The translations under genes were made by a program, and so were the position numbers. From the NCBI RefSeq assembly GCF_000278135.1, contig NZ_JH725022.1, positions 70,186 to 134,185 on the forward strand: a stretch of DNA of 64,000 bases, given 5' to 3'. This DNA comes from Candidatus Bartonella washoeensis Sb944nv. GTDB lineage: Bacteria > Pseudomonadota > Alphaproteobacteria > Rhizobiales > Rhizobiaceae. This document shows, in pieces, positions 1 to 11,541 of this stretch (its first letter is position 1; the number at the start of each line of letters is the position of its first letter). Under the pieces are notes generated by a model, which was given only the letters and a program-made list of their open reading frames with translations, was not told the origin of the DNA and did not search any database.

Positions 1-464
1 GGAATATTGATGAGATCACGGACAAAAAAGACAGTTTCATAAAGACGTTGAAGCTCATCGAGATCAACCGTGTCGTTGACATGAATTGAAAGTGATTTGA
101 GGGAAGAATTTTTACGATAACGGTTGAACTGATAGCTTCCGAATGCCAACCCAAGATAGATATTAATTTCATGGGAGGCTGCTCCTTCTAAATGCCACTG
201 ACCAGCGGGGAGATTTTTAGCAAGAATCCCTGTAATAAAAGGCTCCTCACCATTGCCAAGTCCAAATAAAACTTTTTTTAAATGCCCTGTTTCATGAGGA
301 ACGAAGAGTATTTGTCCCGCTTTGCCAGTGAAGTCATTCACCTTTATCCATGCTCTTGTTGACGCATCAAGTGATAAATCCGCAAGATTTTTGGGGGTTA
401 CCAAGAAGACGGGACAACTATTATTGACACGTTTTGATGTAAAATGAATGGAATGTATATGCAT
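1..464 (-). CDS. Leucyl aminopeptidase family M17, N-terminal part (cut by window edge)
   Basis: My own minus-strand translation from an ATG at 462-464 gives an open frame of 154 codons running off the left edge. The N-terminus reads MHIHSIHFTSKRVNNS. The last visible residues, LYETVFFVRDLINIP, match the linker just before the catalytic domain of M17 aminopeptidases (consensus close to ARDLINTPAN). Only the N-terminal regulatory or hexamerisation domain is present, so the two-metal active site cannot be seen. M17 enzymes are cytosolic hexamers that remove N-terminal residues from peptides. The gene starts 13 bp after the stop of the pantothenate kinase gene, so the two are probably cotranscribed. 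Family call is good; the exact subfamily (pepA or pepB type) is not decided. Confidence 0.75.
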   Translation of the reverse strand, partial: MHIHSIHFTSKRVNNSCPVFLVTPKNLADLSLDASTRAWIKVNDFTGKAGQILFVPHETGHLKKVLFGLGNGEEPFITGILAKNLPAGQWHLEGAASHEINIYLGLAFGSYQFNRYRKNSSLKSLSIHVNDTVDLDELQRLYETVFFVRDLINI

Positions 465-477
465 ATTTAAAGAATCC

Positions 478-1476
478 TTATAGTCGTCGCAGTGCGACAT
501 ATTCAACCAAGTGTTTTTTTCCTTTGCGTAGAATGAGATTAGATCGTGGTCGTGTTGGCAATATATTTTCTTGTAAATTTTTCAAATTAATCGTTTGCCA
601 AATATTTTCAGCGATTTTTAAAGCTTCTTCTTCACTCAACAATGCATAACGGTGAAAATAGGATTCAGGATTTTTAAAAGCTGTTTTGCGTAAACGTTTA
701 AAACGTTCTAAGTACCAGCAGCGTATCACTTCTGTTTCAGCATCTACATAGATTGAAAAATCAAAAAAGTCTGAAACGAATGGAATGATTTTCCCGTCCG
801 TAGGAAGATCACTGACCTGTAGCACATTAATTCCTTCAATAATTAAGATATCGGGACGGTCAATGGTAATTGTCTGATCTTCCAGAACATCATAAGTCAT
901 ATGAGAATAAAGCGGAGCCCTGACATTACCAACACCGGCTTTTATAGCAGAAAGGAAGTTCAGCAATTTTTTGATATCATAGGAGTCAGGAAATCCTTTA
1001 CGATTCATACGATTTTTTTGCTGTAAGACAGCGTTAGGATAAAGAAAACCATCGGTTGTAATGAGATCAACTTTAAAACTAGATGTCCAACGCTTCAAAA
1101 GTTCTTGAAGAATACGAGCAGTTGTGGATTTTCCTACAGCAACAGAGCCAGCAATTCCAATGATAAAGGGAGTTTTGGGAGTTTCTTTTGGATGTAAAAA
1201 TTGCTGACGTTTTTGAAAGAGTTCCTGTACTGCTTCAACATGGCATGATAACAGACGCGACAAAGAAAGATAAATGCGCTGCACTTCTTTAAGATCAATC
1301 GGATCACCAATTGAACGTAAACGCTTGATTTCATCAAAGGTCAAAGTGAGGGGTGTATCTGCACGAAATTGAGACCATTCCTGTGCAGTAAAGATACTAT
1401 AGGGTGAATGCAGATCAGAAATGGGCTTGACCAGTTTATCTTCTTGCTCAATTTGTGATAAAATCATATCAGTCAT
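478..1476 (-). CDS. coaA: Pantothenate kinase, type I
   Basis: Phosphorylates pantothenate with ATP, the first and usually controlling step of coenzyme A synthesis in the cytosol. The 332-residue protein has the usual length for prokaryotic type I enzymes. A Walker A loop ([12 protein letters not shown], residues about 107-118) is followed by the family signatures TTDGFLYPN and KGFPDSYD and by the IIEGINVLQ strand. The ATG start is at 1474-1476. About 120 bp without a gene separates it from ansA upstream, and the partial aminopeptidase follows within 13 bp. Nothing unusual is seen in the frame. Confidence 0.95.
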   Translation of the reverse strand: MTDMILSQIEQEDKLVKPISDLHSPYSIFTAQEWSQFRADTPLTLTFDEIKRLRSIGDPIDLKEVQRIYLSLSRLLSCHVEAVQELFQKRQQFLHPKETPKTPFIIGIAGSVAVGKSTTARILQELLKRWTSSFKVDLITTDGFLYPNAVLQQKNRMNRKGFPDSYDIKKLLNFLSAIKAGVGNVRAPLYSHMTYDVLEDQTITIDRPDILIIEGINVLQVSDLPTDGKIIPFVSDFFDFSIYVDAETEVIRCWYLERFKRLRKTAFKNPESYFHRYALLSEEEALKIAENIWQTINLKNLQENILPTRPRSNLILRKGKKHLVEYVALRRL

Positions 1477-1598
1477 TTGTATTGGTCGAAGTTTGTTTTA
1501 CAGCAGCAATGATGAGGGACAAAAAAGCAGCTTTTTTTGTATTTAAACGAATTTTATTTTGCATGTTCTCGCCTTTTGAGATAGGAGATAATTTTTAG

Positions 1599-2588
1599 TT
1601 AACTTATAGTCCAATCATTCCATTGTGCATTGATTTGTGCCAATGAGTGTCCTTGTGCTAAAAAAGCCCATAAAAGTAGACGTGCTTTTACTGCTGATAA
1701 ATAACCAGACATAAGAGCACCGGACGTGATCATATCGGTTTCTGAACCTTTATAACCATAAGTTATACGGCTTGTTGGTCCATTACAACAACGGCTAGCA
1801 ATAATGATTGGCATTTTTGGTGCATATTGTCGCACAATGTCAGCTGCTTGAAAACTACAGTGTCCTGAACCGAAACCAGCGATGACAAGTCCAGCATAAT
1901 ACCCACTTTCAAGACAGAATTTCATTAACTGTGTATCAGAAGATAAAGAGGAATAGAGGAGAGCGACTTGGTGATCATCATTTTGGGGAAGATCAAACGT
2001 TGTTGGGAAGAAATTTCGATCATTGAAATAAATCAATTTTCCTTCCAAAATAGTTCCTAAAGTACCTGCTAAACCTGATTGGAATGTTTCAACTTTGACG
2101 GTATGACTTTTCTGAAGCCAATAAGGTGAATGAATTGTATCGTTGATTACAACGAGAACGCCTCTGTTTCGACTTTGTGGATCAGTAGCAACGCGGGTTG
2201 CTGCCAAAATATTAGCAGGTCCATCAGCACCTGCTTCACAGGGTATACGCATAGCACCAGTTACAATGAGGGGCTCAGCTCTCTTCCAGTAGAGGGAAAG
2301 AAAAAAAGCTGTTTCTTCCAGTGTATCAGTACCTTGAGTTAAAACAATACCTTCTGCGCCAGCTTTTATTTGTTGTGTTGCCCATTCTATTATTTCAAAA
2401 AGAATTTTGAAAGATAGAGATCCACTGGGTAATTGCGTTAATGTTTGCGCATGAATGTCAGCAACGTTATTTAAATCAGGAACACTTTTGATGAGTATAT
2501 CTGAAGTTAAAGTTGGTTGCATTTGGCCAAAACTGTCAGCAGCCATTGCAATCGTTCCGCCTAATGTTCCTATGGCTATTTTTTTCAT
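1599..2588 (-). CDS. ansA: L-asparaginase (type I/II family)
   Basis: Hydrolyses asparagine to aspartate and ammonia. The 329-residue frame has both catalytic threonine motifs: GTLGGTIAM near residue 8 and VLTQGTDTLEETAFFL in the first third. The C-terminal part ends in the small domain typical of bacterial asparaginases. I see no clear signal peptide, since the N-terminus MKKIAIGTLGGTIAM goes straight into the first motif, so a cytosolic location is likely. It is divergent from hslV; the 220-bp gap between them must hold both promoters. Confidence 0.9.
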   Translation of the reverse strand: MKKIAIGTLGGTIAMAADSFGQMQPTLTSDILIKSVPDLNNVADIHAQTLTQLPSGSLSFKILFEIIEWATQQIKAGAEGIVLTQGTDTLEETAFFLSLYWKRAEPLIVTGAMRIPCEAGADGPANILAATRVATDPQSRNRGVLVVINDTIHSPYWLQKSHTVKVETFQSGLAGTLGTILEGKLIYFNDRNFFPTTFDLPQNDDHQVALLYSSLSSDTQLMKFCLESGYYAGLVIAGFGSGHCSFQAADIVRQYAPKMPIIIASRCCNGPTSRITYGYKGSETDMITSGALMSGYLSAVKARLLLWAFLAQGHSLAQINAQWNDWTIS

Positions 2589-2809
2589 AACTTTTCCTCT
2601 ACAAGGCGCAAACTGTTTACATAAAGTTATTTAGCAACAATTTGCATTGACAACAATGGTATCATTTTTTTTATTGCAACGAATTGAGTTGTGCTAAATC
2701 ATTGTGTTTTGCTGTATATGTTCTTAAATAAAGAAAATAGTGATTGAATTTTACATTTGATGCAAAGAAATCAATATTAACGAGAAGTTCAATATTAAGG
2801 AGTTTCTTT

Positions 2810-3391
2810 ATGGCAGAACATAAGCCAGACATAATGTATGGTACAACTATTATTACTGTACGAAAAGGTGGTAAAGTAGTAATGGCCGGTGATGGTCAGG
2901 TTTCACTTGGGCAGACGATTATGAAAGGCAATGCACGTAAAGTGCGTCGTCTTGGGAAGAGCGGAGTGGTTATCGCTGGTTTTGCAGGTGCTACAGCAGA
3001 TGCTTTCACATTGCTGGAAAGATTAGAAACTAAGCTTGAGCAATATCCTGATCAGTTGATGCGTGCATGTGTAGAACTTGCAAAAGACTGGCGAACAGAC
3101 CGCTATTTGCGTCGTCTTGAAGCAATGATGCTTGTGGCTGATAAGAAAATAACTTTAGCTTTAACAGGGCTTGGTGATGTTTTAGAACCAGAAGACGGAA
3201 TCATGGCAATTGGTTCTGGAGGCAATTTTGCTCTTTCTGCTGCGCGGGCACTCATGGATATGGATTTAGATGCAGAAACCATTGCCCGTAAAGCTATGGA
3301 TATTGCCGCTAAAATTTGTGTTTACACCAATGATCATTTCACAATAGAAACATTGGATGCAGAATTATCTTCTTTAGAGAAAGCTATTTGA
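2810..3391 (+). CDS. hslV: ATP-dependent protease subunit HslV
   Basis: Proteolytic chamber of the HslVU (ClpQY) protease, which degrades misfolded and some regulatory proteins. I place the start at the ATG at 2810, not at an upstream in-frame codon at 2744, because an AAGGAG Shine-Dalgarno lies just before it and [11 protein letters not shown] is the usual alphaproteobacterial leader. This gives 193 residues. HslV is an N-terminal nucleophile hydrolase: the leader is expected to be removed before Thr12 in [13 protein letters not shown], leaving the catalytic threonine. The stop codon directly abuts the hslU ATG, so the two subunits are made from one message at matched levels. Confidence 0.95.
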   Translation: MAEHKPDIMYGTTIITVRKGGKVVMAGDGQVSLGQTIMKGNARKVRRLGKSGVVIAGFAGATADAFTLLERLETKLEQYPDQLMRACVELAKDWRTDRYLRRLEAMMLVADKKITLALTGLGDVLEPEDGIMAIGSGGNFALSAARALMDMDLDAETIARKAMDIAAKICVYTNDHFTIETLDAELSSLEKAI

Positions 3392-4702
3392 ATGTGTGTT
3401 GTATTTTCCCCTCGTGAGACTGTTTCTGAACTTGATCGTTTTATTATTGGCCAAAATGATGCCAAACGTTCTGTGGCTATTGCGCTGCGCAATCGGTGGC
3501 GTCGGCAACAGCTTGATGGCCCGATGCGTGAAGAGGTTATGCCTAAAAATATTTTGATGATAGGACCAACAGGTGTTGGGAAAACAGGTATAGCGCGTCG
3601 ATTAGCAAAACTTGCTGGAGCACCTTTCGTTAAGGTAGAAGCCACTAAATTTACTGAAGTTGGTTATGTGGGGCGTGATGTTGAGCAAATTATTCGTGAT
3701 CTTGTTGAGATTGCGATTTCTCTTGTGCGTGAAAAAAAACGTGATGAAGTAAAAGTAAAAGCGCATATTAATGCCGAAGAACGCGTTTTAGATGCTCTTG
3801 TTGGTAAAACAGCAAGCCCCGCTACCCGTGATAGCTTTCGTAAAAAGTTGCGTGAAGGTGAATTGGATGATAAAGAAATTGAAATTGAAGTAGCTGATAA
3901 TAACAGCAACAGTGCTTCAACTTTTGATATTCCTGGTATGCCTGGCGCGCAAATGGGAATAATGAATTTGTCAGATATTTTTGGCAAAATGGGGAGTCGT
4001 ACGAAAATCCGCAAAACAACAATAAAGGATGCTTTTAAGCCGCTCATTGAGGATGAATCTGAGAAACTCCTTGATCAGGATCAAATTATTCAAGAAGCGC
4101 TCCGTGTTGCTGAAAATGATGGAATTGTTTTTATCGATGAGATTGATAAAATTGCAACTCGAGATGGTGGAGCAGGTGCTGCCGTTTCGCGTGAAGGCGT
4201 TCAACGCGATCTTTTGCCTCTGGTTGAAGGAACAACGATTAGTACAAAATATGGGCAAATTAAAACGGATCATATCCTTTTTATTGCTTCAGGCGCGTTT
4301 CATGTTTCCAAGCCTTCTGATTTATTGCCAGAACTGCAAGGTCGTTTGCCTATTCGTGTCGAGCTAAATGCTTTAACAAGGGAAGATTTACGACGTATTT
4401 TGACTGAACCTGAAGCTAGTCTGATTAAACAATATATTGCTTTAATGGCAACGGAAGAGGTTCACTTAGAAATTACCGATGATGCAATTGATGCTTTAGC
4501 AGATATTGCCGTAGATTTAAATGCAAGAATTGAAAATATAGGAGCACGTCGTTTGCAAACGGTGATGGAGCGCGTTTTGGATGAAATTTCTTTTACTGCA
4601 CCCGATAAAGCTGGAACATCGTTTAAAATAGATGCTGCTTATGTCAGACAATCTATAGGTGATCTTGCTGCTGATGTCGATCTTTCACGTTTCATTCTTT
4701 AG
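3392..4702 (+). CDS. hslU: ATP-dependent protease ATPase subunit HslU
   Basis: AAA+ unfoldase that feeds substrates into HslV. The 436-residue protein shows Walker A GPTGVGKT (residues about 58-65), the pore loop GYVGRD (about 89-94), an inserted I-domain in the middle, Walker B in [11 protein letters not shown], and the C-terminal tail ending LSRFIL that docks into HslV. The ATG follows the hslV stop without a gap and has no separate strong ribosome site, which suggests translational coupling. It converges with the RsmC-like gene on the other strand, leaving only 19 bp between the stops. Confidence 0.96.
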   Translation: MCVVFSPRETVSELDRFIIGQNDAKRSVAIALRNRWRRQQLDGPMREEVMPKNILMIGPTGVGKTGIARRLAKLAGAPFVKVEATKFTEVGYVGRDVEQIIRDLVEIAISLVREKKRDEVKVKAHINAEERVLDALVGKTASPATRDSFRKKLREGELDDKEIEIEVADNNSNSASTFDIPGMPGAQMGIMNLSDIFGKMGSRTKIRKTTIKDAFKPLIEDESEKLLDQDQIIQEALRVAENDGIVFIDEIDKIATRDGGAGAAVSREGVQRDLLPLVEGTTISTKYGQIKTDHILFIASGAFHVSKPSDLLPELQGRLPIRVELNALTREDLRRILTEPEASLIKQYIALMATEEVHLEITDDAIDALADIAVDLNARIENIGARRLQTVMERVLDEISFTAPDKAGTSFKIDAAYVRQSIGDLAADVDLSRFIL

Positions 4703-4721
4703 AGTGATCGCTTGTTTTTGT

Positions 4722-5753
4722 TTAACGGCGTGCTTCGATAATTTTGAAGCCATGAGCTTTTTCATGTATCAATACTGTGCGAAAGAGATTTTTTAATAAT
4801 GCTTCGTAAGGTAGGTGGCGGTTGGCAACAAGAAGCAGATTGCCACCCGGTTTTAGGTATTTTGCAGCATTTATAATGAAATGCTGTCCCAATGAAACAT
4901 CTGTAGTTTGTTGTGTGTGAAACGGTGGGTTTGAAATAATTGTATCATACAAATCTGTGATTGGTTCATGCACAAGATCATACCAATAAAAATGAATCGG
5001 AAGAGAGGTTTTCATGTGTTTGAGATGTTGTTTGGCTGCTCTCAAAGCGTTGTAGTCGGCTTCATAAAGGTCGAGAGCGGTTAGTTTTTTACTTCTTTCA
5101 AGTGCAGTGTAAGAAAGGAAGCCCCAGCCAGCACCAAAATCGGCAGTCTTCCCTGAAATAATTTGCGGCATATGCAGAGCGAGTGCAGCAGAGCCTAGAT
5201 CAATACGACCGTGCGAGAACATACCAGAAGTGGTTTGAAATTTATTTTCAAAAGTGAGGGGTGGTGAGCGCAAATGTGTAATATTCTGTCTATCTATCTG
5301 TTCTGGAACTTGAAGCCAGAATACTAATCCATGATTTTTGGATAATTTATCAGTAATGGGGACAATTGTCTTGACCCATTTCATCATTGATGCAGCACCG
5401 GTAGTTTTATTTCCACCGATAACAATCCATCCGCCAAGTTTCACACGTTCTAATAAATCAAGAAAACAATTTTGGTTGAAACCACGATATTTGCTTAAAT
5501 ACAAAAGTGCGCCATCATAGGTGAAAGTTTGATCTATTTGGGGAGAACAGCGAAATTGGGCATTGGTAAATTTTAAAAAGTCTGGTCGCCAAGGCGTTAT
5601 AACTTGTAAATTTTGTCTCCATTGTAGAGAGGGGAGTTCAGTTAAACCAACACCTAGCCAAGTTTGGCTTGAATCAGGATAGGGGAGTGTATAATTTTCA
5701 AAAGGTAAAAATAACAACACATGTGGTTCTTTCAAAGAAAAATGCCATTCCAA
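4722..5753 (-). CDS. Class I SAM-dependent methyltransferase, RsmC/RsmD-like (probable 16S rRNA guanine N2)
   Basis: The 343-residue length matches RsmC, which methylates G1207 of 16S rRNA and has a degenerate N-terminal and an active C-terminal methyltransferase domain. In the C-terminal half I see the SAM-binding strand DFGAGWGFLSYTAL and the catalytic motif ISNPPFH (NPP at about 275-277) typical of base N-methyltransferases. The start is uncertain. The frame is open back to the in-frame TAA of pnp and has no ATG; a TTG at 5751-5753 is the best visible start, without a good Shine-Dalgarno. It sits 39 bp downstream of pnp and is probably expressed with it. Substrate is inferred from family only. 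Confidence 0.75.
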   Translation of the reverse strand: MEWHFSLKEPHVLLFLPFENYTLPYPDSSQTWLGVGLTELPSLQWRQNLQVITPWRPDFLKFTNAQFRCSPQIDQTFTYDGALLYLSKYRGFNQNCFLDLLERVKLGGWIVIGGNKTTGAASMMKWVKTIVPITDKLSKNHGLVFWLQVPEQIDRQNITHLRSPPLTFENKFQTTSGMFSHGRIDLGSAALALHMPQIISGKTADFGAGWGFLSYTALERSKKLTALDLYEADYNALRAAKQHLKHMKTSLPIHFYWYDLVHEPITDLYDTIISNPPFHTQQTTDVSLGQHFIINAAKYLKPGGNLLLVANRHLPYEALLKNLFRTVLIHEKAHGFKIIEARR

Positions 5754-5792
5754 TTTTGGGATGGCATTTAATTTTATGGTAAGAGGAGAGGA

Positions 5793-7994
5793 TTACTCTT
5801 CTTTTTTCTTACGACGGCGCTTGTTTTCAGATTTATTTTTTTCATCCAAGCAATTTTCTTTTTCTGTTTTTATCGAATCATCACCAGTAATTTCTTTTCC
5901 AGTCTGTTGATCGACAATTTTCATCGATAACCGAACTTTACCACGCTCATCAAAGCCCATTAATTTAACCCAGACTTTATCACCTTCTTTAACAACATCT
6001 GTTGTTTTTGTAACGCGTTCTGATGTAAGTTGAGAGATATGAACGAGGCCATCCCGTGAGCCAAAAAAGTTTACAAATGCTCCAAATTCTGCAGTTTTTA
6101 CGACTGTTCCTTGATAGATAACACCAACTTCAGGCTCATCAACAATCGAATGAATCCAGCGCTTGGCTGCTTCGATGGTTTTAGCATCGGTAGAAGCGAT
6201 TTTAATTGTTCCATTATCTTCAATATTAATTTTAGCTCCAGTTTGTTCGACAATTTCTCGGATTACTTTGCCACCAGAACCGATAACATCGCGGATTTTA
6301 TCAACAGAAATGTTCATAACTTCGATGCGTGGAGAAAATTCGCTAAGTTCATCACGTGCACTGGTTAAAGCTTTGGCCATTTCGTTAAGGATATGGATTC
6401 GGCCGCCTTTGGCTTGCTCAAGTGCGATTTTCATAATTTCTTCTGTAATACCATCAATTTTTATATCCATTTGCAAAGCAGTAATACCATTTTCTGTTCC
6501 TGCTACTTTAAAATCCATGTCTCCGAGGTGATCTTCATCCCCTAAAATATCAGACAAAATAGCAAAGCGTTCACCTTCTTTAATCAAGCCCATGGCAATC
6601 CCTGCAACCGGGCGTGCCAGAGGAACGCCGGCATCCATGAGAGCAAGAGAGGTTCCGCAAACTGTTGCCATTGAAGAGGATCCATTGGATTCTGTAATTT
6701 CTGAGACAGCACGAATGGTATAAGGAAAAGATTCCTTATTCGGCAACATAGGATGAATAGCACGCCATGCCAGTTTACCATGGCCGATCTCGCGACGGCC
6801 AGGAGAGCCAAGGCGTCCTGTTTCACCTACTGAAAATGGCGGGAAATTGTAATGGAGGAGGAATGTTTCTTTATACATACCCGTTAAGGAGTCCACATAT
6901 TGTTCATCTTCTCCAGTTCCTAGTGTTGCAACGACAATTGCTTGTGTTTCTCCACGGGTAAAGAGTGCTGATCCATGTGTTCGAGGCAAAATACCAACTT
7001 CTGATTGGATGGGACGTACTGTTGAAAGGTCACGGCCATCAATACGCTTTTTTGTATCAAGAATATTCCAGCGAACAATTTTTGCTTGCAACTGTTTGAA
7101 AACGGTTGCAATTTGATCTGCACTGAATTTACAGTCTTCTTCCATTTCGGGCATAAATTTATTGATGACTTCTGTTTTAAGTGCATCAATCGCGGCATAA
7201 CGTTCTTGTTTATCAGTAATTTGGTAAGCTTTTCTTATATCCTCTTCGGCCATTTTCAGCATAGCTTCTTCGAGATCAGAGAGATCTTCGGGAATGAAAT
7301 CGCGCGGATCTTTTGCAGCAACTTCGGCAAGTTTGATAATGGCATCAAGAACGGGTTGAAAACCTTTGTGCCCAAACATAACTGCACCTAACATGATGTC
7401 TTCAGGCAATTCTTGTGCTTCTGATTCAACCATCAATACAGCACTTTCTGTTCCGGCAACAACAAGATCAAGTTTTGATTCAGGCATTTCATCGATATGG
7501 GGATTGAGAACGTATTGTCCATTACAGTAACCAACGCGCGCACCAGCAATGGGGCCCATAAAAGGAACACCTGACAGGGTTAATGCGGCAGAAGATGCAA
7601 TCATCGCAAGGATATCGGGATTATTTTCAAGGTCATGCTGTATCACGGAAACAATGACTTGCGTATCATTTTTATAACCGTTAGCGAAGAGGGGACGAAT
7701 GGGACGATCGATTAAACGTGAAATCAATGTTTCACTTTCACTTGGCCTGCTTTCACGTTTTAAATAACCACCAGGTATTCTACCAACAGCATAGGATTTT
7801 TCTTGATAATTCACGGTAAGTGGAAAAAAATCTTGATCTGGTTTTGGGCTTTTTGCTGACACCACGGTAGCTAAAACAATGGTTTCACCATAGGTGGCAA
7901 TTACTGCACCATCAGCTTGACGGGCTATTTTCCCTGTTTCGAGGGTGAGTGGCCGACCGGCCCATTCAATTTCTATTTTATGCGTTTTGAACAT
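5793..7994 (-). CDS. pnp: Polyribonucleotide nucleotidyltransferase (PNPase)
   Basis: Phosphorolytic 3'-to-5' exoribonuclease of the RNA degradosome. The 733 residues hold two RNase PH domains (the first starts at once with [21 protein letters not shown]), an all-alpha linker, then a KH domain ([15 protein letters not shown]) and an S1 domain ([19 protein letters not shown]). The tail is short, acidic and then very basic ([10 protein letters not shown]). It lies downstream of rpsO, the classic rpsO-pnp order; a 263-bp gap and a terminator-like hairpin lie between them. Confidence 0.97.
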   Translation of the reverse strand: MFKTHKIEIEWAGRPLTLETGKIARQADGAVIATYGETIVLATVVSAKSPKPDQDFFPLTVNYQEKSYAVGRIPGGYLKRESRPSESETLISRLIDRPIRPLFANGYKNDTQVIVSVIQHDLENNPDILAMIASSAALTLSGVPFMGPIAGARVGYCNGQYVLNPHIDEMPESKLDLVVAGTESAVLMVESEAQELPEDIMLGAVMFGHKGFQPVLDAIIKLAEVAAKDPRDFIPEDLSDLEEAMLKMAEEDIRKAYQITDKQERYAAIDALKTEVINKFMPEMEEDCKFSADQIATVFKQLQAKIVRWNILDTKKRIDGRDLSTVRPIQSEVGILPRTHGSALFTRGETQAIVVATLGTGEDEQYVDSLTGMYKETFLLHYNFPPFSVGETGRLGSPGRREIGHGKLAWRAIHPMLPNKESFPYTIRAVSEITESNGSSSMATVCGTSLALMDAGVPLARPVAGIAMGLIKEGERFAILSDILGDEDHLGDMDFKVAGTENGITALQMDIKIDGITEEIMKIALEQAKGGRIHILNEMAKALTSARDELSEFSPRIEVMNISVDKIRDVIGSGGKVIREIVEQTGAKINIEDNGTIKIASTDAKTIEAAKRWIHSIVDEPEVGVIYQGTVVKTAEFGAFVNFFGSRDGLVHISQLTSERVTKTTDVVKEGDKVWVKLMGFDERGKVRLSMKIVDQQTGKEITGDDSIKTEKENCLDEKNKSENKRRRKKKEE

Positions 7995-8210
7995 TTTTTA
8001 TCCTTAACGACCAGTGTTGACATCTTTAAGTGCTCACATTCTGGTTTTGCGTAGCATATTTTAAAGCTATGGGCAGGACAACAAGAGACTTCTGTCTTTT
8101 TGCGACAAAATGAAGAATAAATCGCAATTCAAACGCAAAGCAACTAGCAATCCTGCCCCATGATGGTTACTTATCAGTTTTTAAAGTTCTTATACTAAAG
8201 CGGCAAATTG

Positions 8211-8255
8211 AAAAAATGGGTGGATTTGTTTAGAAATATTCTCCACCCATTTTTC
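8211..8255 (-). terminator. Rho-independent terminator after rpsO
   Basis: Inverted repeat with arms AAATGGGTGGA and TCCACCCATTT around a 17-base loop, flanked by A and T runs on both sides. Read on the minus strand it begins 3 bases after the rpsO stop and ends in a T run. It probably ends or attenuates the rpsO transcript before pnp. Confidence 0.75.
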
Positions 8256-8257
8256 TT

Positions 8258-8527
8258 TTAGCGACGCAAACCTAACCTCCTGATAAGTGTCTGGTAACGA
8301 TCTTGGTCAATTCCTTTAAGGTAATCAAGCAGGCGTCGGCGCTGAGACACCATCTTCAAAAGACCACGACGAGAATGATTATCCTTTTTGTGAGATTTGA
8401 AATGGTTAGTCAAATTAGAAATACGCTCAGAAAGTACAGCGATCTGCACTTCTGGAGATCCCGTATCACCAATTTTATTTGCGTATTCCGCGACAAGAGC
8501 TTGTTTACGTTCAGCTGTAATCGACAT
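8258..8527 (-). CDS. rpsO: 30S ribosomal protein S15
   Basis: Primary 16S rRNA-binding protein of the small subunit platform. The 89-residue length is standard. Conserved elements include [33 protein letters not shown] and the C-terminal [12 protein letters not shown]. The ATG at 8525-8527 follows an AAGGATAA ribosome site. It is divergent from the MFS gene, with 318 bp between the two starts; that gap should contain both promoters, but I see no gene in it. Confidence 0.97.
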   Translation of the reverse strand: MSITAERKQALVAEYANKIGDTGSPEVQIAVLSERISNLTNHFKSHKKDNHSRRGLLKMVSQRRRLLDYLKGIDQDRYQTLIRRLGLRR

Positions 8528-8845
8528 CGTATTATCCTTTCAAAAAACGAAGAAACAAAAGCCACCCACAGCCGAGATGTCGTTCAGCAAGGGTCTGTTA
8601 TAGAACAAGAAGAGTCAGAGACTCTTACTTACTCTGGCACTTATATAGGAAAGAAGGTTAAAATACTAGCCCTTGAAAACATCTTGAAGAGCTTCTTCAA
8701 TAAAGGGTTGGATTTTGAAAGATTGATTTTATGGATCTTTTATGGAAAATTTTTAAAGAATTATGCATCCTTTTGATACAAAAATTGCTTTTTTACAGAG
8801 TGTGTGTGGAATAAAAGCGATAGAATACCGATTTGGAGGCAAAAG

Positions 8846-10474
8846 ATGCAGAGTATTTCAATATTAGAGCTTTTTCGTAATTCGGTATTTCGAAATTTAT
8901 GGACATCTACTCTCGTTTCTAATTTAGGCGGGCTCATACAGGCTGTAGGGGCAGGTTGGTTAATGGCGTTGATTAGTTCCTCGCATTCCATGGTTGGGCT
9001 TGTTCAAAGTGCTACAACATTACCACTTGTTATCTTTTCTCTGATGGCAGGGGCATTAGCTGATAATTTTAATCGGCGTCAAATTATGTTGTGTGCGCAG
9101 ATTATGATGATGGTTATATCAATGAGCTTGGCTGTTTTAGCTTATGTGGGGGGGCTAACACCTTGGATTTTGTTATGCTTTACGTTTTTGATTGGGTGTG
9201 GAACTGCATTTTATAATCCTTCTTGGCAAGCAACGATAGGAGACATTGTGAGCAGGGACAATATTCCTGCGGCCGTTAGTCTGAACAGTGTTGGTTTTAA
9301 TTTGATGCGGAGTGTAGGTCCTGCTATTGGTGGTGCTGTCATTGCTAGTTTGGGTGCAGCCGCAGCTTTTTTGTTTAATGCAATAAGTTATATTCCTTTA
9401 ATTAGTGCTTTGTTTTTATGGAAACAGAGCCGTGAAAATAATACATTGCCACGGGAGAGACTTTTAGGAGCTGTTGCAGATGGTTTGCGTTATGTTGCGA
9501 TGTCGCCTAATCTTCTTAATATTATGGTGAGAGCGTTCCTTTTTGGTATTGGGGCGATTTCGATTTTGGCACTCTTACCAATTGTTGTACATAAAGTTCT
9601 AGAAGGAAGTGCACTTCTTTATGGTACATTGCTCGGTTGTTTTGGTTTGGGAGCAATGACAGCTGGTATTATTAATTCATCTGTACGGCATTATTTTCGT
9701 TTAGAGACGATTATTGCAAGTGCATTTATTGGTTTTGCCTTTTCCTGCTTTTTTTTAGCAATCAGCCGTTCACTGATTGTAAGTCATCTTGCCTTATTTC
9801 CTGCAGGTTTATGTTGGGTTTTGGCGTTGTCGTTGTTTAATACATCTGTACAACTTTCTACACCGCGCTGGGTTGTTGCACGTGCTTTAGCCCTTTATCA
9901 AACGGCATCTTATGGAGGAATGGCTATAGGAAGTGCAATTTGGGGAGGGCTGGCTGATGGTTATTCTCCAACAATTGCTTTGAGTATTTGTTCTCTATTT
10001 CTAATTTTGGGAGCCTTTGCGGGGATAAAATTTAGAATTCAAGAAATTCCCCAGATAGATCTCGATCCTCTTGATCATTTCAGAGAACCAGAGCTTTTGC
10101 TAGATTTAAAAGCGCAAAGTGGTCCGATCATGATTATGATCGATTATCAAATTCATGAAAATGATCTCGAAGAGTTTCTCAAAGTGATGACACGTCGTCG
10201 CCATATTCGTTTGCGTGATGGTGCTCGCCAATGGGTTCTCTTACGCGATCTTGAAAGGCCTGAATATTGGACAGAAGCTTATCATATGCCAACATGGGTA
10301 GATTATTTACGTCATAATCACCGCCGCATAAAAGCAGATGCAGAGGTGAATCAGCTTCTGCGTCACTTAAATCGTGCACCTAACGGTATAAGAGTACATC
10401 GTATGATTGAACGGCAGACGATACCGCACGCTAGTGAGATGCATCTAAAGCCTTCTGCTGACCAGTTACCTTGA
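8846..10474 (+). CDS. MFS transporter of the MFS_3 (EntS-like) type with C-terminal soluble domain
   Basis: Likely drug or siderophore-type exporter in the inner membrane. The ATG at 8846 follows a GGAGG box at the right distance; the longer frame from a GTG at 8804 lacks one. The 542-residue protein has about 12 hydrophobic segments over the first 400 residues, a motif A-like ADNFNRRQIM loop, and a soluble C-terminal extension of about 130 residues (from MIMIDYQIHENDL) rich in Arg, His and Trp. That extension is characteristic of MFS_3 proteins. Substrate cannot be told from sequence. It converges with truB. Confidence 0.8.
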   Translation: MQSISILELFRNSVFRNLWTSTLVSNLGGLIQAVGAGWLMALISSSHSMVGLVQSATTLPLVIFSLMAGALADNFNRRQIMLCAQIMMMVISMSLAVLAYVGGLTPWILLCFTFLIGCGTAFYNPSWQATIGDIVSRDNIPAAVSLNSVGFNLMRSVGPAIGGAVIASLGAAAAFLFNAISYIPLISALFLWKQSRENNTLPRERLLGAVADGLRYVAMSPNLLNIMVRAFLFGIGAISILALLPIVVHKVLEGSALLYGTLLGCFGLGAMTAGIINSSVRHYFRLETIIASAFIGFAFSCFFLAISRSLIVSHLALFPAGLCWVLALSLFNTSVQLSTPRWVVARALALYQTASYGGMAIGSAIWGGLADGYSPTIALSICSLFLILGAFAGIKFRIQEIPQIDLDPLDHFREPELLLDLKAQSGPIMIMIDYQIHENDLEEFLKVMTRRRHIRLRDGARQWVLLRDLERPEYWTEAYHMPTWVDYLRHNHRRIKADAEVNQLLRHLNRAPNGIRVHRMIERQTIPHASEMHLKPSADQLP

Positions 10475-10576
10475 TGTCAAGAGTGCAAATATAGAGAAAT
10501 CAGGATAGTTTCGTTTTCTTTATCGATATAGGAAAATATTTTTCCACAAGAAGCTTTCGTGAGAAAAATATATTAA

Positions 10577-11536
10577 TTAAATTGTGAAAATCCGCTTTGG
10601 CTTGAATTGGTTTTTATCAAGAATACCTATAGCAAGAAGTTGACTTTTGTAGGTTACACAAACTTCATCTTCATCAATGAGTGCATTGTGATTACGGAGG
10701 AATACTGAATTTCCCCTCATGACCTGCTGTGCTTGGATTTCACTAAGGGGATAATGAGAGAGACAATCCAGAGCAGCAACTGTTTCAATTAAGAGTTCAT
10801 CAAGCATTGTGAATTTTTTTTGCGAAAGAGCGCTATTTTCATTTATTGTACTTTTATCTAATATCATTGCTTTTAGCTCATCCCATGTAACGAGATCATC
10901 TTCACAAAAAGGCGCTACTGCGATACGCCTTAAGTCACCAATATACCCATAACAGCCGAGATCACGACCCATATCACGTGCTAAGGAGCGCACATAGGTT
11001 CCTTTTCCGCAGGTTATTTCAAAGATAGAATGCTCTTTGGTGGTGCTTTCGATCAATTTGAAAGTTTCTATTTCCACTTGGCGTGCCGGAATGTCAATAA
11101 ATTTACCTTCACGCGCTAGATCGTAGGCGCGGTTACCAGCAATTTTGATTGCCGAAAATTGCGGGGGTGTTTGCAAAATAACACCCGTATATTTAGGGAG
11201 GAGGGCAAGTATCTCTTGTTGAGTTGGACGTTTGAGAGATGTCTTTGTTATTTCACCTTCTAGATCATCTGTGGAGCGCTCTTCTCCCCAAACAACGTTA
11301 AAACGATAGGTTTTTTTACCTTTCATGACATAGGGAACAGTTTTGGTTGCTTCGCCTAATGCAATTGGCAGGATACCAGAGGCAAGTGGATCAAGCGTAC
11401 CTGCATGTCCTGCTTTTTGTGCATGAAAAAGCCATTTGATTTGTGAGACAGCTTCTGTTGATCCCATTCCTTTTGGTTTATCAAATATGACCCAGCCAGA
11501 AACAGAACGGCCTCTTTTTTTGCGTTGCCGTGTCAT
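10577..11536 (-). CDS. truB: tRNA pseudouridine-55 synthase TruB
   Basis: Makes pseudouridine 55 in the T-loop of tRNAs. The 319 residues include the catalytic-aspartate motif [12 protein letters not shown] (Asp about residue 49), the N-terminal [11 protein letters not shown] strand, and the RSLARDMG motif further on, followed by a C-terminal PUA-like region. It is the last gene of the rimP-nusA-ylxR-infB-rbfA-truB string, starting 5 bp after the rbfA stop. Confidence 0.95.
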   Translation of the reverse strand: MTRQRKKRGRSVSGWVIFDKPKGMGSTEAVSQIKWLFHAQKAGHAGTLDPLASGILPIALGEATKTVPYVMKGKKTYRFNVVWGEERSTDDLEGEITKTSLKRPTQQEILALLPKYTGVILQTPPQFSAIKIAGNRAYDLAREGKFIDIPARQVEIETFKLIESTTKEHSIFEITCGKGTYVRSLARDMGRDLGCYGYIGDLRRIAVAPFCEDDLVTWDELKAMILDKSTINENSALSQKKFTMLDELLIETVAALDCLSHYPLSEIQAQQVMRGNSVFLRNHNALIDEDEVCVTYKSQLLAIGILDKNQFKPKRIFTI

Positions 11537-11541
11537 GTTTT